From assembly GCA_031256435.1 (NCBI GenBank), contig JAIRQO010000053.1:1-41555 (forward strand): a stretch of DNA of 41,555 bases. Reading direction: 5' to 3'. Positions 8,957 through 14,999 of the stretch are shown piece after piece; the stretch's first letter is position 1, and the number at the start of each line of letters is the position of its first letter. Position numbers and translations under genes: made by a program. Origin of the DNA: Cellulomonadaceae bacterium (GTDB taxonomy: Bacteria > Actinomycetota > Actinomycetes > Actinomycetales > Cellulomonadaceae). The notes below the pieces were generated by a model, which did not search any database, was not told the origin of the DNA, and was given only the letters and a program-made list of their open reading frames with translations.

Positions 8957-9029
8957 GCCCCGTTCGTCTAGCGGCCTAGGACGCCGGCCTCTCACGCCGG
9001 TAACACGGGTTCAAATCCCGTACGGGGTA
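8957..9029 (+). tRNA. tRNA-Glu (anticodon CTC)
   Basis: A 73-nt cloverleaf. The acceptor stem pairs GCCCCGT with ACGGGGT, with a terminal G-U pair. The D-arm region has TCGTCTAGCGGCCTAGGAC. The anticodon stem CCGGC/GCCGG carries loop CTCTCAC with anticodon CTC at 8991-8993. The T-arm is CGGGTTCAAATCCCG and the discriminator is A. CCA is not encoded. An integrase gene starts 98 bp downstream, making this tRNA the likely prophage insertion target. Confidence 0.95.
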
Positions 9030-9030
9030 C
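9003..9030 (+). other. Probable attL core at the 3' end of tRNA-Glu
   Basis: Tyrosine integrases next to a tRNA commonly recombine within its 3' half, and here int begins immediately after tRNA-Glu(CTC) and reads away from it. The T-arm and acceptor strand are the expected core. The matching attR lies outside the window, so exact ends cannot be set. Confidence 0.4.
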
Positions 9031-9038
9031 AAGATTGT

Positions 9039-9080
9039 AAGCCCCTGACCTGCGAAAACAGGCCGGGGGCTTTCATTTTT
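9039..9080 (+). terminator. Rho-independent terminator after tRNA-Glu
   Basis: AAGCCCC (9039-9045) pairs with GGGGCTT (9066-9072), and an inner CCTG/CAGG pairs around CGAAAA. TTTCATTTTT follows. This terminates the tRNA transcript and separates it from int. Confidence 0.8.
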
Positions 9081-9088
9081 GTCCATCT

Positions 9089-9126
9089 GGTCACACCCTG
9101 GGTCACACGGGCTGTATCCTACAGCG
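9089..9126 (+). promoter_or_regulatory. Integrase promoter region with direct repeats
   Basis: TATCCT at 9115-9120 is a good TANNNT -10 element that ends 6 bp before the int ATG, so transcription would begin about at the start codon and give a leaderless mRNA; no Shine-Dalgarno is present. Two direct GGTCACAC repeats (9089-9096 and 9101-9108) lie where a -35 or a regulator or integrase-arm site would be. Confidence 0.45.
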
Positions 9127-10263
9127 ATGCCGAAGCCTCAAATGCGCGTCTCGAAGTCCGGAAAGAAGACCTGGCGCGTGCGCTGGCGCGATGGCGGACG
9201 TGAAGCCCCGCAGCAGACCCGGACGTTCGATGACTTCGACGGCGCCGAGGTGTTTGCTCGGCTCGTCGATCAGCTCGGAGGTGCACACGCCATCAAAGTG
9301 CTGGCTGCTCGTGCAAACGCAGGCCGGGACATTCACACGGTGGAGTCCTGGGCGAACAAGCACATTGATACGCTCTCGGGTGTCCAGGAGGACACCATCA
9401 GGGACTATCGCCGGTTCGTGTCCGACGATCTGGGGCTCCTGGCCCCGATGCCGCTAGACGCGGTGGTGCGTGATGACATTGCCGCATGGGTGCGCACTCA
9501 GGAGCGGCATGGATCCTCGGGCAAGACGATTGCGAACAAACATGGGTTCGTATCCGGGGTGTTCAACCACGCGGTGGAGTCCGAGTTGATCTCCTCGAAC
9601 CCGTGCCGACGTACCAGGCTGCCGCGTACTGTTGAAGAGCCGATGACCATCCTCACGCACTCCGAGTTCGCCAGGTTCCTCGTCTGCTTCGATCCGTATT
9701 GGCAGCCGCTGGTGACAGCCTTGTTTGGGACCGGGATGCGTTGGGGAGAGATCACCGCGCTGCGATGCTCGGAAGTGGACGTGGCCACGGGGACCATCCA
9801 CGTGATTCGTGCCGTCAAACGCTCCACGGGCGAGGGGGCACCGAAAACTCGTCGCGGCCGCCGCACCCTGGCCGTCTCGTCCGCAGTAATCGAGGCACTG
9901 CGGCCCCTCGTTGAAGGGCAATCGTCCGGTGAGTATGTCTTCCGGAACAAGGCAGGTAACCGCATCAACCACACCACTTTCTGGAAGGGCGTGTGGGCGC
10001 CGGCGGTGAAACGAGCCAACGGGGAGCCTGCCGGCACAACCATGGCACCACTGAACCCTCCACTGGGAAAGCGGATCCGCATTCACGATGCTCGGCACAC
10101 GTGCGCCTCGTGGCTCCTGGGGGACGGGGTGCCCATCAACTACGTCCAAGCCCACCTGGGCCACGAATCCATCACCACCACCGTCAACCGGTACGGTCAC
10201 ATCATGCCCGACGCCCAGCGTCGCATCCGCGAAGCCCTGGACGCCGCTCTGGGTGGCCACTGA
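9127..10263 (+). CDS. int: Prophage tyrosine-type integrase
   Basis: This 378-residue phage integrase catalyses site-specific recombination between attP and the tRNA-Glu attB. The N-terminal ~60 residues resemble an arm-binding region and a SAM-like core-binding domain follows. The catalytic domain shows Arg in GTGMRWGE (~204), HDARHTC (~317, H-x-x-R), LGHES (~343) and the nucleophile Tyr in VNRYGHIMP (~356). The family set R-K-HxxR-H-Y is therefore complete. ATG 9127 is chosen over an upstream alternative start because the family begins there and a -10 box sits just upstream. It converges on the DUF2335-like gene across a bidirectional hairpin. Confidence 0.95.
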   Translation: MPKPQMRVSKSGKKTWRVRWRDGGREAPQQTRTFDDFDGAEVFARLVDQLGGAHAIKVLAARANAGRDIHTVESWANKHIDTLSGVQEDTIRDYRRFVSDDLGLLAPMPLDAVVRDDIAAWVRTQERHGSSGKTIANKHGFVSGVFNHAVESELISSNPCRRTRLPRTVEEPMTILTHSEFARFLVCFDPYWQPLVTALFGTGMRWGEITALRCSEVDVATGTIHVIRAVKRSTGEGAPKTRRGRRTLAVSSAVIEALRPLVEGQSSGEYVFRNKAGNRINHTTFWKGVWAPAVKRANGEPAGTTMAPLNPPLGKRIRIHDARHTCASWLLGDGVPINYVQAHLGHESITTTVNRYGHIMPDAQRRIREALDAALGGH

Positions 10264-10309
10264 GGCGACGGCTAGGACATTCGCTATTCGTCGCCTCCTG
10301 AGGCTTTTT
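10262..10309. terminator. Bidirectional terminator between int and DUF2335-like gene
   Basis: GAGGCGACG (10262-10270) and CGTCGCCTC (10289-10297) form a perfect 9-bp stem. On the plus strand a second short GCCT/AGGC hairpin is followed by TTTTT. It lies exactly between the two convergent genes. Confidence 0.65.
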
Positions 10310-10670
10310 GGCCGAGGGTGTACGACGTTGCCCATGCCCCGACTGCGCGAATAACGGGCGCTGCGATGAAAGCCACCGCGAGCGGAGTGCTGTCCAACGC
10401 ACCTTGCGCAACGAGAGAACAAACTGCTGCGCCGCCCCAGATCGCTGGTGTTACCCAAAGAGATTTCTTTGCAAGTTCGCTTTGTGTGGAAACAATCTGA
10501 TCTCGCCTGGCGGATTCGTCTGATGTCCCTGCCTCGTAGGCTCGCAGGATGCGCTCTTGGTGTTCCGGGCTGTACTTGTACAACTCGCTGCTGGAGGGAA
10601 TCGGGCCCGACGTCTCAACCGCTTCCGCGAGCAGAACGCTTACTTGACCAGCGAAGCGCTGCTCAAGCAC
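10284..10670 (-). CDS. DUF2335-like membrane protein, C-terminal section
   Basis: The 128-residue frame contains GPIPSSSELYKYSPEHQERI, close to the DUF2335 signature (SGPLPPPE..Y....PG.A.RIL), followed by two hydrophobic segments (WVTPAIWGGAAVCSLVA and PLAVAFIAAPVIRAVGAWA). DUF2335 proteins are small predicted membrane proteins of unknown function, frequent in prophages and islands. GTG at 10670 can start translation, with GGGAGGAG 12 nt upstream. The same frame continues upstream through a single TAG at 10692-10694 into an acidic 93-residue stretch, so this may be the 3' part of a broken gene (see next entry). Confidence 0.65.
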   Translation of the reverse strand: MLEQRFAGQVSVLLAEAVETSGPIPSSSELYKYSPEHQERILRAYEAGTSDESARRDQIVSTQSELAKKSLWVTPAIWGGAAVCSLVAQGALDSTPLAVAFIAAPVIRAVGAWATSYTLGQKASGGDE

Positions 10671-10691
10671 CTGTGCGAGGAACTCCTCCCG

Positions 10692-10973
10692 CTAGCTTAG
10701 CGCGAGTTCATTGCTGTCAAACTGGCTGCCGTGCGTCGCGACCGGCGCAATGGACGGGGCCGTGTCCTTTCGAGATTCAATGCTGTCAGCGCCATCTGCT
10801 GATCCGGTTCCAGAATCCACGTTGTGATCGTCGGAAGAGGCTGCATGGATCCCGAGAATGTCCTCCACGGGGTGGGCGTCGATGGACGTTGTGTCTTGGT
10901 TGTCGTGGCCATTGTCCCGTCCTTCCTCATGTTCAGGGTGCGCTGTCATTTTGGGTACTCTATCTTTCCTCAT
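10692..10973 (-). pseudogene. Acidic N-terminal section of the DUF2335-like gene, ended by in-frame TAG
   Basis: From ATG 10973 (or ATG 10949) this frame encodes an Asp/Glu/His-rich, probably disordered segment ending FDSNELALS, then TAG. The very next codons, in the same frame, read REEFLAQVLEQRF and run into the DUF2335 domain. DUF2335 proteins usually have a variable charged N-terminus, so the simplest reading is one gene of about 220 codons split by an amber codon where CAG (Gln) would fit. Alternatives are two translationally coupled genes, since GGGAGGAG overlaps the stop region, or programmed readthrough. Confidence 0.5.
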
Positions 10974-11036
10974 CGTGCCCCACCAAATCAAGTGAGGCCC
11001 GAGTGTTGGCAATCAGCGCCCTTTGGCGCTCGCGGC

Positions 11037-11234
11037 CTAGCCCTTGGCGATCTTCTGGATGCCGGGCCAGGACATACCCAGCGCTCGCGCTACAGCGTTG
11101 GTGGGCACACCGGAACCGATGGCGGCGCAGATAGCGTCGTCACGCGTGTTCTTGGCCTCGGCGGCCACGGCCTACGCGGCCTGGAGCGCCTGGTGCAGTT
11201 CTACGAGTTCTGCGAGTTGCTGGTCAGTCGTGAT
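11037..11234 (-). pseudogene. Small HTH protein, probably inactivated (no ATG, in-frame TAG)
   Basis: The minus strand encodes TTDQQLAELVELHQALQAA, then TAG (11172-11174), then AVAAEAKNTRDDAICAAIGS and VARALGMSWPGIQKIAKG, then TAG. The second half is a compact helix-turn-helix of the type found in small actinophage proteins. GAGGAG lies just upstream, but the codon at the expected start position is ATC or ACG rather than ATG, GTG or TTG. A missing start and an internal stop suggest decay; GTG 11168 could still start the HTH half, without a ribosome binding site. The frame overlaps the end of the toxin gene by about 10 bp. Confidence 0.5.
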
Positions 11235-11622
11235 GGGGCTCCTCTTCTTGGTTGGTGGTGGCGTGACGAACGCGGGTAATGCTGGCCGCTAAGGTGCCAC
11301 CGGCGATGACAGCCAGGGCGCCGCGAATCCACGCGTGGATCCCCGAGGCCCCAATGGCGTTGGAGAGGATGACGAGGAACAGCATGAAGGTGATCAACAC
11401 CGTGCTGTCCTTGGTGTGCTTGTCCATACGATTGCTGAGTTGCCTCTTATCGCACGTGATGACTCCGGTGAAACCCTGTTCTGCCGCCGCGGGAAACAAC
11501 TCAATATCCTTCAAGCCATCCCAACCCACATCGGCCACATGGACAAAGGCATGATTGGCGAATATCCCGTTGAGGATCGAGGCCACCTGGTGGTTCACGT
11601 TCTCATCGATGAGGAACTTCAC
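11224..11622 (-). CDS. DUF5615 PIN-like toxin with C-terminal membrane segments
   Basis: The first ~64 residues match the DUF5615 PIN-like fold. MKFLIDENVNHQV supplies acidic D6/E7, HVADVGWDGLKDIELF follows, and GVITCDKRQL carries D58. These proteins are Mut7-C/VapC-related putative RNases that act as toxins paired with DUF433 antitoxins. The usual family C-terminus is replaced here by two hydrophobic helices (about residues 73-92 and 97-115) and a charged tail, which would anchor the domain to the membrane. GTG 11622 overlaps the antitoxin stop (GTGA), indicating translational coupling. I infer the toxin role from the family and from the pairing. Confidence 0.8.
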   Translation of the reverse strand: MKFLIDENVNHQVASILNGIFANHAFVHVADVGWDGLKDIELFPAAAEQGFTGVITCDKRQLSNRMDKHTKDSTVLITFMLFLVILSNAIGASGIHAWIRGALAVIAGGTLAASITRVRHATTNQEEEPHHD

Positions 11623-12251
11623 GCGGCAACCTGCTGACGGTTTTGCCTCCGTGAATCAACGTCCTGTGCGAAACTGACCGCATCCATCGCGGCCGCCGGC
11701 GTGACCTTCGGATAAAACCGCGAGACGTTTTCCACGGTCACGGAGTCACCGTCAATAGCCCACGCCACCGTGTCATAGGTGATCCGGGTTCCTTCGATGG
11801 TGGGCCATCCACCCTGACGCCCGGCATCAACCTGGAGATGTGGGCGAGGCTTTCGGAAGTCCGCCACCGGGGTGCCACCGCGCGTTTGGAATGGACGGTA
11901 AATGTCCGCGAGCGTGAAGAGTTCAGTGGCACCCTTATTCTTGATCAGATCAAGGAAGCCGTCATCGGTCCAGACCGCTACAGAGGCGCCATCCGTGGCA
12001 AGTTGATACTGCGACGGATGGTCTGTGAGATCGAACTCCGGGAGTGCGTACAATGCCTGGCGGATCTTCTGCAGGGAGGTGTGCTTCCGCAATCGGACTA
12101 CAGAACGCAGTGCCACAACGTCACGAAACGAGTACAGCGGTGGCCTAAAGGGACGCACTTCAGGCACGAGCAAGCCCGTTGATCTCCACCGATGCAACTG
12201 TGATATCGAGGCACCCGAGAGCACCGATGTCAACTCAACCGGAAACGACAT
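11619..12251 (-). CDS. MerR-type HTH / DUF433 antitoxin
   Basis: The 210-residue protein has an N-terminal MerR-like helix-turn-helix (residues ~13-70: ISQLHRWRSTGLLVPEV, LYSFRDVVALRSVVRLRK) and a C-terminal DUF433 domain (~147-198: GWPTIEGTRITYDTVAWAI, then VSRFYPKVTPAAAMDAV). This HTH-DUF433 fusion is an antitoxin type that both neutralises a DUF5615 toxin and autoregulates the operon. ATG 12251 overlaps the end of the repressor gene by 17 bp, and its stop overlaps the toxin start. Repressor, antitoxin and toxin therefore appear to be one transcript, expressed in the lysogen. Confidence 0.82.
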   Translation of the reverse strand: MSFPVELTSVLSGASISQLHRWRSTGLLVPEVRPFRPPLYSFRDVVALRSVVRLRKHTSLQKIRQALYALPEFDLTDHPSQYQLATDGASVAVWTDDGFLDLIKNKGATELFTLADIYRPFQTRGGTPVADFRKPRPHLQVDAGRQGGWPTIEGTRITYDTVAWAIDGDSVTVENVSRFYPKVTPAAAMDAVSFAQDVDSRRQNRQQVAA

Positions 12252-12681
12252 CGCGCTTCACCTCCTCTGCGTGCGCCACCTGGCGCGCATCTCTACTATG
12301 CCACGGCCCGCCACCAGCAGGCTCTGCTCGCGCGGCGCTGGCGGGGTGGGGTGCTTCGACGATGGCGGGGCGGTTGAAGCGGCGGGCTACTTCGGCGAGG
12401 AGTTCGGCATCCGAGGCGCCGCGCAGGGAGGGTTCATCCGAGTCAATGGCGCGCGGGGTGGTGGTGACGTGGCGCGTTGCGTTGGCGCTCGCGGGGGTGG
12501 AATCGAGGGGACCGAGGAGGTCCTGGAGCGTTGTCAGGCGGTTGCGCGGGACCGTCTCGCCGCGCTCCCAGTTTCCCACCGTGCGCCCGCCAACTCCTAC
12601 TCTTGTTGCTAGTTCCTGCTGGGTCAATCCGGCGCGCTCTCGCGCAGCGCGGATGCTCTGGCCGAGGGATCGCGTAGTCAC
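12235..12681 (-). CDS. XRE-family phage repressor
   Basis: GTG 12681 gives a 148-residue protein with an N-terminal Cro/CI-type HTH (SLGQSIRAARERAGLTQQEL, then VGGRTVGNWERGETVP) and a ~90-residue Ser/Pro/Ala-rich C-terminus without a visible peptidase motif. It is the best candidate for the lysogeny repressor, because it is divergent from another XRE gene across the operator region. The frame is open far upstream (to 13449), but that part is antisense to other genes and has no family match, so the HTH-proximal start is preferred. The C-terminus is shorter than lambda CI's, and LexA-like self-cleavage is not expected. Confidence 0.8.
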   Translation of the reverse strand: MTTRSLGQSIRAARERAGLTQQELATRVGVGGRTVGNWERGETVPRNRLTTLQDLLGPLDSTPASANATRHVTTTPRAIDSDEPSLRGASDAELLAEVARRFNRPAIVEAPHPASAARAEPAGGGPWHSRDARQVAHAEEVKRDVVSG

Positions 12682-12803
12682 GGTGGCAAGTGTGACGGAA
12701 AACACTAGGAAACAAAATTGGCACGCCGTGGAGTGTTGGTGTCGAATGCCAGAAAACCACTGATGTAGTTCTCTACCATTGCCCCAGGTAGCGCACGGGT
12801 TTG

Positions 12804-12845
12804 CATAGTTGCCTGAAGTTGCTTGACATAGTTGCCTGAAGTTGC
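12804..12845. promoter_or_regulatory. Operator: two 19-bp direct repeats, four AGTTGC boxes
   Basis: CATAGTTGCCTGAAGTTGC occurs at 12804-12822 and again at 12827-12845, offset 23 bp. Each copy contains two AGTTGC boxes 10 bp apart, so four boxes sit in register across the region. The second copy fills the spacer of the promoter of the plus-strand XRE gene, and the first ends at its -35. This is the expected layout for binding by the immunity repressor or by the Cro-like protein. Confidence 0.75.
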
Positions 12846-12852
12846 CTATAAT
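12823..12852 (+). promoter_or_regulatory. Consensus early promoter (TTGACA-18-TATAAT)
   Basis: TTGACA at 12823-12828 and TATAAT at 12847-12852 are both perfect consensus hexamers with an 18-bp spacer. The -10 ends 7 bp before ATG 12860, so the transcript is probably leaderless. The promoter overlaps the operator repeats and should be silenced in the lysogen. Confidence 0.85.
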
Positions 12853-12859
12853 GCTTCCC

Positions 12860-13177
12860 ATGCCAATCAGGAAGATCAACGGCGCCACAGTGCGCGCACT
12901 CCGGGAAGCCGTCGGAATTAAACACGGCGCCTTCGCGGTGGAGTGCGATATCTCGGCCGGATACCTGACAAATGTGGAGGCTGGGCGGAAGCAACCGTCA
13001 CCGGCCGTGTCCAAAGCCATCGCTTTCCGTCTCGGCGTCCCCCTCGATGCCATCACGTACGTCGTCGAGGATTGTGCCGCGAAGCCGGCCACGTCACCCA
13101 CGCAGATCCGCAGACACACACCCGCCGGCGCTCGCGGACAGCGCCGCCCCTCCCCTACCAAGGCGGTGGCAGCATGA
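12860..13177 (+). CDS. XRE-family HTH protein (Cro- or excisionase-like)
   Basis: The 105-residue protein has a clear HTH (INGATVRALREAVGIKHGAF, then ISAGYLTNVEAGRKQPSP) and LGVPLDAIT, followed by a basic tail. It is divergent from the repressor and first in the early transcript, so it probably acts as the Cro-type switch protein or early activator. ATG 12860 is only 7 bp downstream of the -10 box and has no ribosome binding site, consistent with leaderless translation. It overlaps the next gene by ATGA. Confidence 0.8.
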   Translation: MPIRKINGATVRALREAVGIKHGAFAVECDISAGYLTNVEAGRKQPSPAVSKAIAFRLGVPLDAITYVVEDCAAKPATSPTQIRRHTPAGARGQRRPSPTKAVAA

Positions 13178-13443
13178 GCATCGATCAGCAAACGCGGGCT
13201 CAGGTCCTTGATGACGAACTCGAGATGCTTTGGGAGCGTCTGAGACGAATCGCCGAGGGTGGTTCGCTGTACCGCGATATGGACCGGTGGGCGGACTCGT
13301 GCCTGGCTCTGGGCATGACCGAAGGTGACCGTTGGTTCATCCGGTCCATTCGTCGCGGCGTCCTCGAATCGATTGATTCCATTGAGGCCGCCATCATCGA
13401 GCGCTTGGCCATCGCCCGCGCTCACGAGGAGGTCACACACTAA
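13174..13443 (+). CDS. Hypothetical early phage protein
   Basis: The 89-residue, mostly helical product (MSIDQQTRAQVLDDELEMLW start) has Asp/Glu/Arg-rich amphipathic segments, no membrane span and no motif that I recognise. ATG 13174 overlaps the upstream stop by 4 bp, so translation is coupled to the XRE gene. The end overlaps the next plus-strand start (TAATG). Confidence 0.65.
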   Translation: MSIDQQTRAQVLDDELEMLWERLRRIAEGGSLYRDMDRWADSCLALGMTEGDRWFIRSIRRGVLESIDSIEAAIIERLAIARAHEEVTH

Positions 13444-14408
13444 TGGCAAACACGTACGACAGTTGGTTTCCCCACATGCAATACGGGACGTGGAGGCCGT
13501 GCCAGTGGTGCGCGAAGGCCCAGGCGCTCATGAAGGACCTGTCACTCCTCAGCATTGATGTCCCAGAATTTCCATCGCTGAATTTCCTGGTAAACCTCAT
13601 TTTGCACGGATTCGTCACACCACAAGGACAGCCTGGTGCCCGGTTGGATCACAAAGGCGCGGAACTCGGAATCGTTGACAAATACGGTCCTCGATTTTCC
13701 GGTCCCGATGACCTCGTGAAGTGCCTTCTCAAGATTGTGGAATGTGCCGAGCGTAAAGGCTACATCGTTCAACGGGACGATGACGTCATCAACTCGGATG
13801 GTAGCAACGGGGGTACTGGTCATCAGAAAGATTCCTCTCAGTGTGTGCCTGAAGCCTTGGGGGCTTCTGGCTGTGCCCGCACAGTAGAGGAAGCCGCCTG
13901 CTCCCCTGCCGGTGAGACTCCACTGGCAGGGGACGGTGGCGCTATCAAGATTGAGATTGAGGTGTCATGGCCTGGTGGTGAGTGCGGCGAGGTTGGCGCC
14001 GCGAGTTCTGTCACTCATCCTCAGGTGCAGGTAGGGATCGGCGGGGCGGGCTCAGTCACTCCCCGCTCCGCTGATCCCGCTATGGATTCTTCTCCTGGTG
14101 ATCGGCCGGCGCGTGAGGGAACGCGCGCCGGTGAGGGAACCGCTGTGCGGGTATCCGCAGCGGACGGGGAACAGATCCCGGGAGAGGATCGCGGTGAGGT
14201 TTTGTCATCGACACCGCGAGCCACGGAGGGTGACGCGGCGGCTCCTTGCCACCAATGCCGCTGCGTCACCCCATCCGACGAACGCCCGTACCGGCCGCGA
14301 CACCTCGGTGGTGCGTACACCCACTCCCGTGTCAATTCCACGAATCAGACACCAGCAGACGTGAGCCGCAGGGTGACCGACTATCTCAAGAGCCAAATCG
14401 CTCAGTAA
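13443..14408 (+). CDS. Hypothetical protein, uncertain; overlaps an antisense gene
   Basis: A 321-codon open frame begins at ATG 13443, ten bases after GAGGAGG and overlapping the previous stop. The N-terminal third (WRPCQWCAKA) is unusual in composition and lies directly antisense, with codons in register, to a better-looking minus-strand gene (13542-13823). From about 13830 on, the frame encodes a Gly/Ala/Ser-rich stretch, a CHQC pair and a helical end ADVSRRVTDYLKSQIAQ. Perhaps only the 3' part is real. No family is recognised. Confidence 0.4.
   Translation: MANTYDSWFPHMQYGTWRPCQWCAKAQALMKDLSLLSIDVPEFPSLNFLVNLILHGFVTPQGQPGARLDHKGAELGIVDKYGPRFSGPDDLVKCLLKIVECAERKGYIVQRDDDVINSDGSNGGTGHQKDSSQCVPEALGASGCARTVEEAACSPAGETPLAGDGGAIKIEIEVSWPGGECGEVGAASSVTHPQVQVGIGGAGSVTPRSADPAMDSSPGDRPAREGTRAGEGTAVRVSAADGEQIPGEDRGEVLSSTPRATEGDAAAPCHQCRCVTPSDERPYRPRHLGGAYTHSRVNSTNQTPADVSRRVTDYLKSQIAQ
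13542..13823 (-). CDS. Hypothetical 93-residue protein on the opposite strand
   Basis: The product (starts MTSTPVATIRVDDVIVPLND, ends RWKFWDINAEE) reads like a compact soluble mixed alpha/beta protein. ATG 13823 is preceded by GAGAGGAA at 8-bp spacing. A hand count over about 60 codons gives about two thirds GC at the third position on this strand, against about half for the overlapping plus-strand frame, which favours this strand as coding. No family is recognised. As a single minus-strand gene inside the early plus-strand train it resembles a moron expressed independently. Confidence 0.5.
   Translation of the reverse strand: MTSTPVATIRVDDVIVPLNDVAFTLGTFHNLEKALHEVIGTGKSRTVFVNDSEFRAFVIQPGTRLSLWCDESVQNEVYQEIQRWKFWDINAEE
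13903..13932. terminator. Stem-loop near the antisense gene
   Basis: CCCCTGCC (13903-13910) and GGCAGGGG (13925-13932) form a perfect 8-bp stem with a 14-base loop. No T-tract follows. It lies 80 bp upstream of the minus-strand gene start, within the uncertain plus-strand frame, and may be a terminator or attenuator isolating the minus-strand gene. Confidence 0.35.
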
Positions 14409-14478
14409 ACAGAAAACCGCGCCGCCCCCACCACGCGAATGAATAGGGGACGGCGCTTCTCGAAAGGAAGCATACCTG

Positions 14479-14595
14479 ATGGGTGTGACACAGAAAAGAG
14501 CCCGGCATTACGGGACCATCAGCCTGGCCACGGAGTTCTGGGCGTTCCTAGCCTTGGGCCTGGTGCCCACCCGCCGAGGGAGGCACGGAGCATGA
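14479..14595 (+). CDS. Small hypothetical protein (38 aa)
   Basis: ATG 14479 follows AAAGGAAG at 8-bp spacing and encodes a peptide starting MGVTQKRARHYGTISLATEF, with one hydrophobic stretch (WAFLALGLV) between basic ends. Its TGA overlaps the next ATG (ATGA). The good ribosome binding site and tight coupling support translation. Function unknown; possibly a leader for the membrane protein gene downstream. Confidence 0.5.
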   Translation: MGVTQKRARHYGTISLATEFWAFLALGLVPTRRGRHGA

Positions 14596-14999
14596 ACGTC
14601 TACCTGATGGCCATCATTGGTCTGACCGCGGGCATGATCATCACGAGCATCGCGCTGGGGTGGTCCGCCCGGCGTTCCCGTGCCCGCTTAGGCGCTCTGC
14701 ATCGGGCACTGGCCCTGACAAGAGGACCCGCGGGCAAGCCCGTGCCCGTTGACGTTGATGCCTACAACGTGGGGGACAACACTCGCTGGATCCCAGATCC
14801 ACGCGTGAACGATATGTACTCGCGAATGCTCGACGTGGAGGAGCAGTGCCGCGCTGACAAGATCCGCCTGGACGCCATGGCCCATTTCAACAATGACCTG
14901 CGGCTCCGGATCGAGGCCGCCATTCTCCGGATTGATGCCGTGGAATACAAGGTGGGCCTGACGCGGCAGAATCAGCCGCGCCGCGAGGAGGTGGCGTAG
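14592..14999 (+). CDS. Membrane-anchored coiled-coil protein, hypothetical
   Basis: ATG 14592 is preceded by GGGAGG. The 135-residue protein has an N-terminal transmembrane helix (VYLMAIIGLTAGMIITSIAL) followed by a basic stop-transfer WSARRSRARL and a helical cytoplasmic part with coiled-coil character (MLDVEEQCRADKIRLDAM, LRIEAAILRIDAVEYKV). A longer frame upstream has no start signal. Unknown function; overlaps the HTH gene that follows (TAGTG). Confidence 0.65.
   Translation: MNVYLMAIIGLTAGMIITSIALGWSARRSRARLGALHRALALTRGPAGKPVPVDVDAYNVGDNTRWIPDPRVNDMYSRMLDVEEQCRADKIRLDAMAHFNNDLRLRIEAAILRIDAVEYKVGLTRQNQPRREEVA

Noticed and set aside
10692..11174. Amber (TAG) recoding in this prophage
   Set aside because: Many host and phage genes in the window terminate with TAG, and no suppressor tRNA is visible; local lesions are simpler.
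12804..12845. CRISPR-like repeat
   Set aside because: Only two direct repeats with a 4-bp gap, overlapping a promoter; this is an operator, not an array.
12682..13449. Long N-terminal extension of the minus-strand repressor frame
   Set aside because: It reads through the operator repeats and is antisense to the XRE and next early gene; the HTH starts just after GTG 12681.
14021..14341. 106-codon minus-strand frame
   Set aside because: Arg/Ser/Pro-rich, no ribosome binding site, opposite to the 3' part of the plus-strand early frame.
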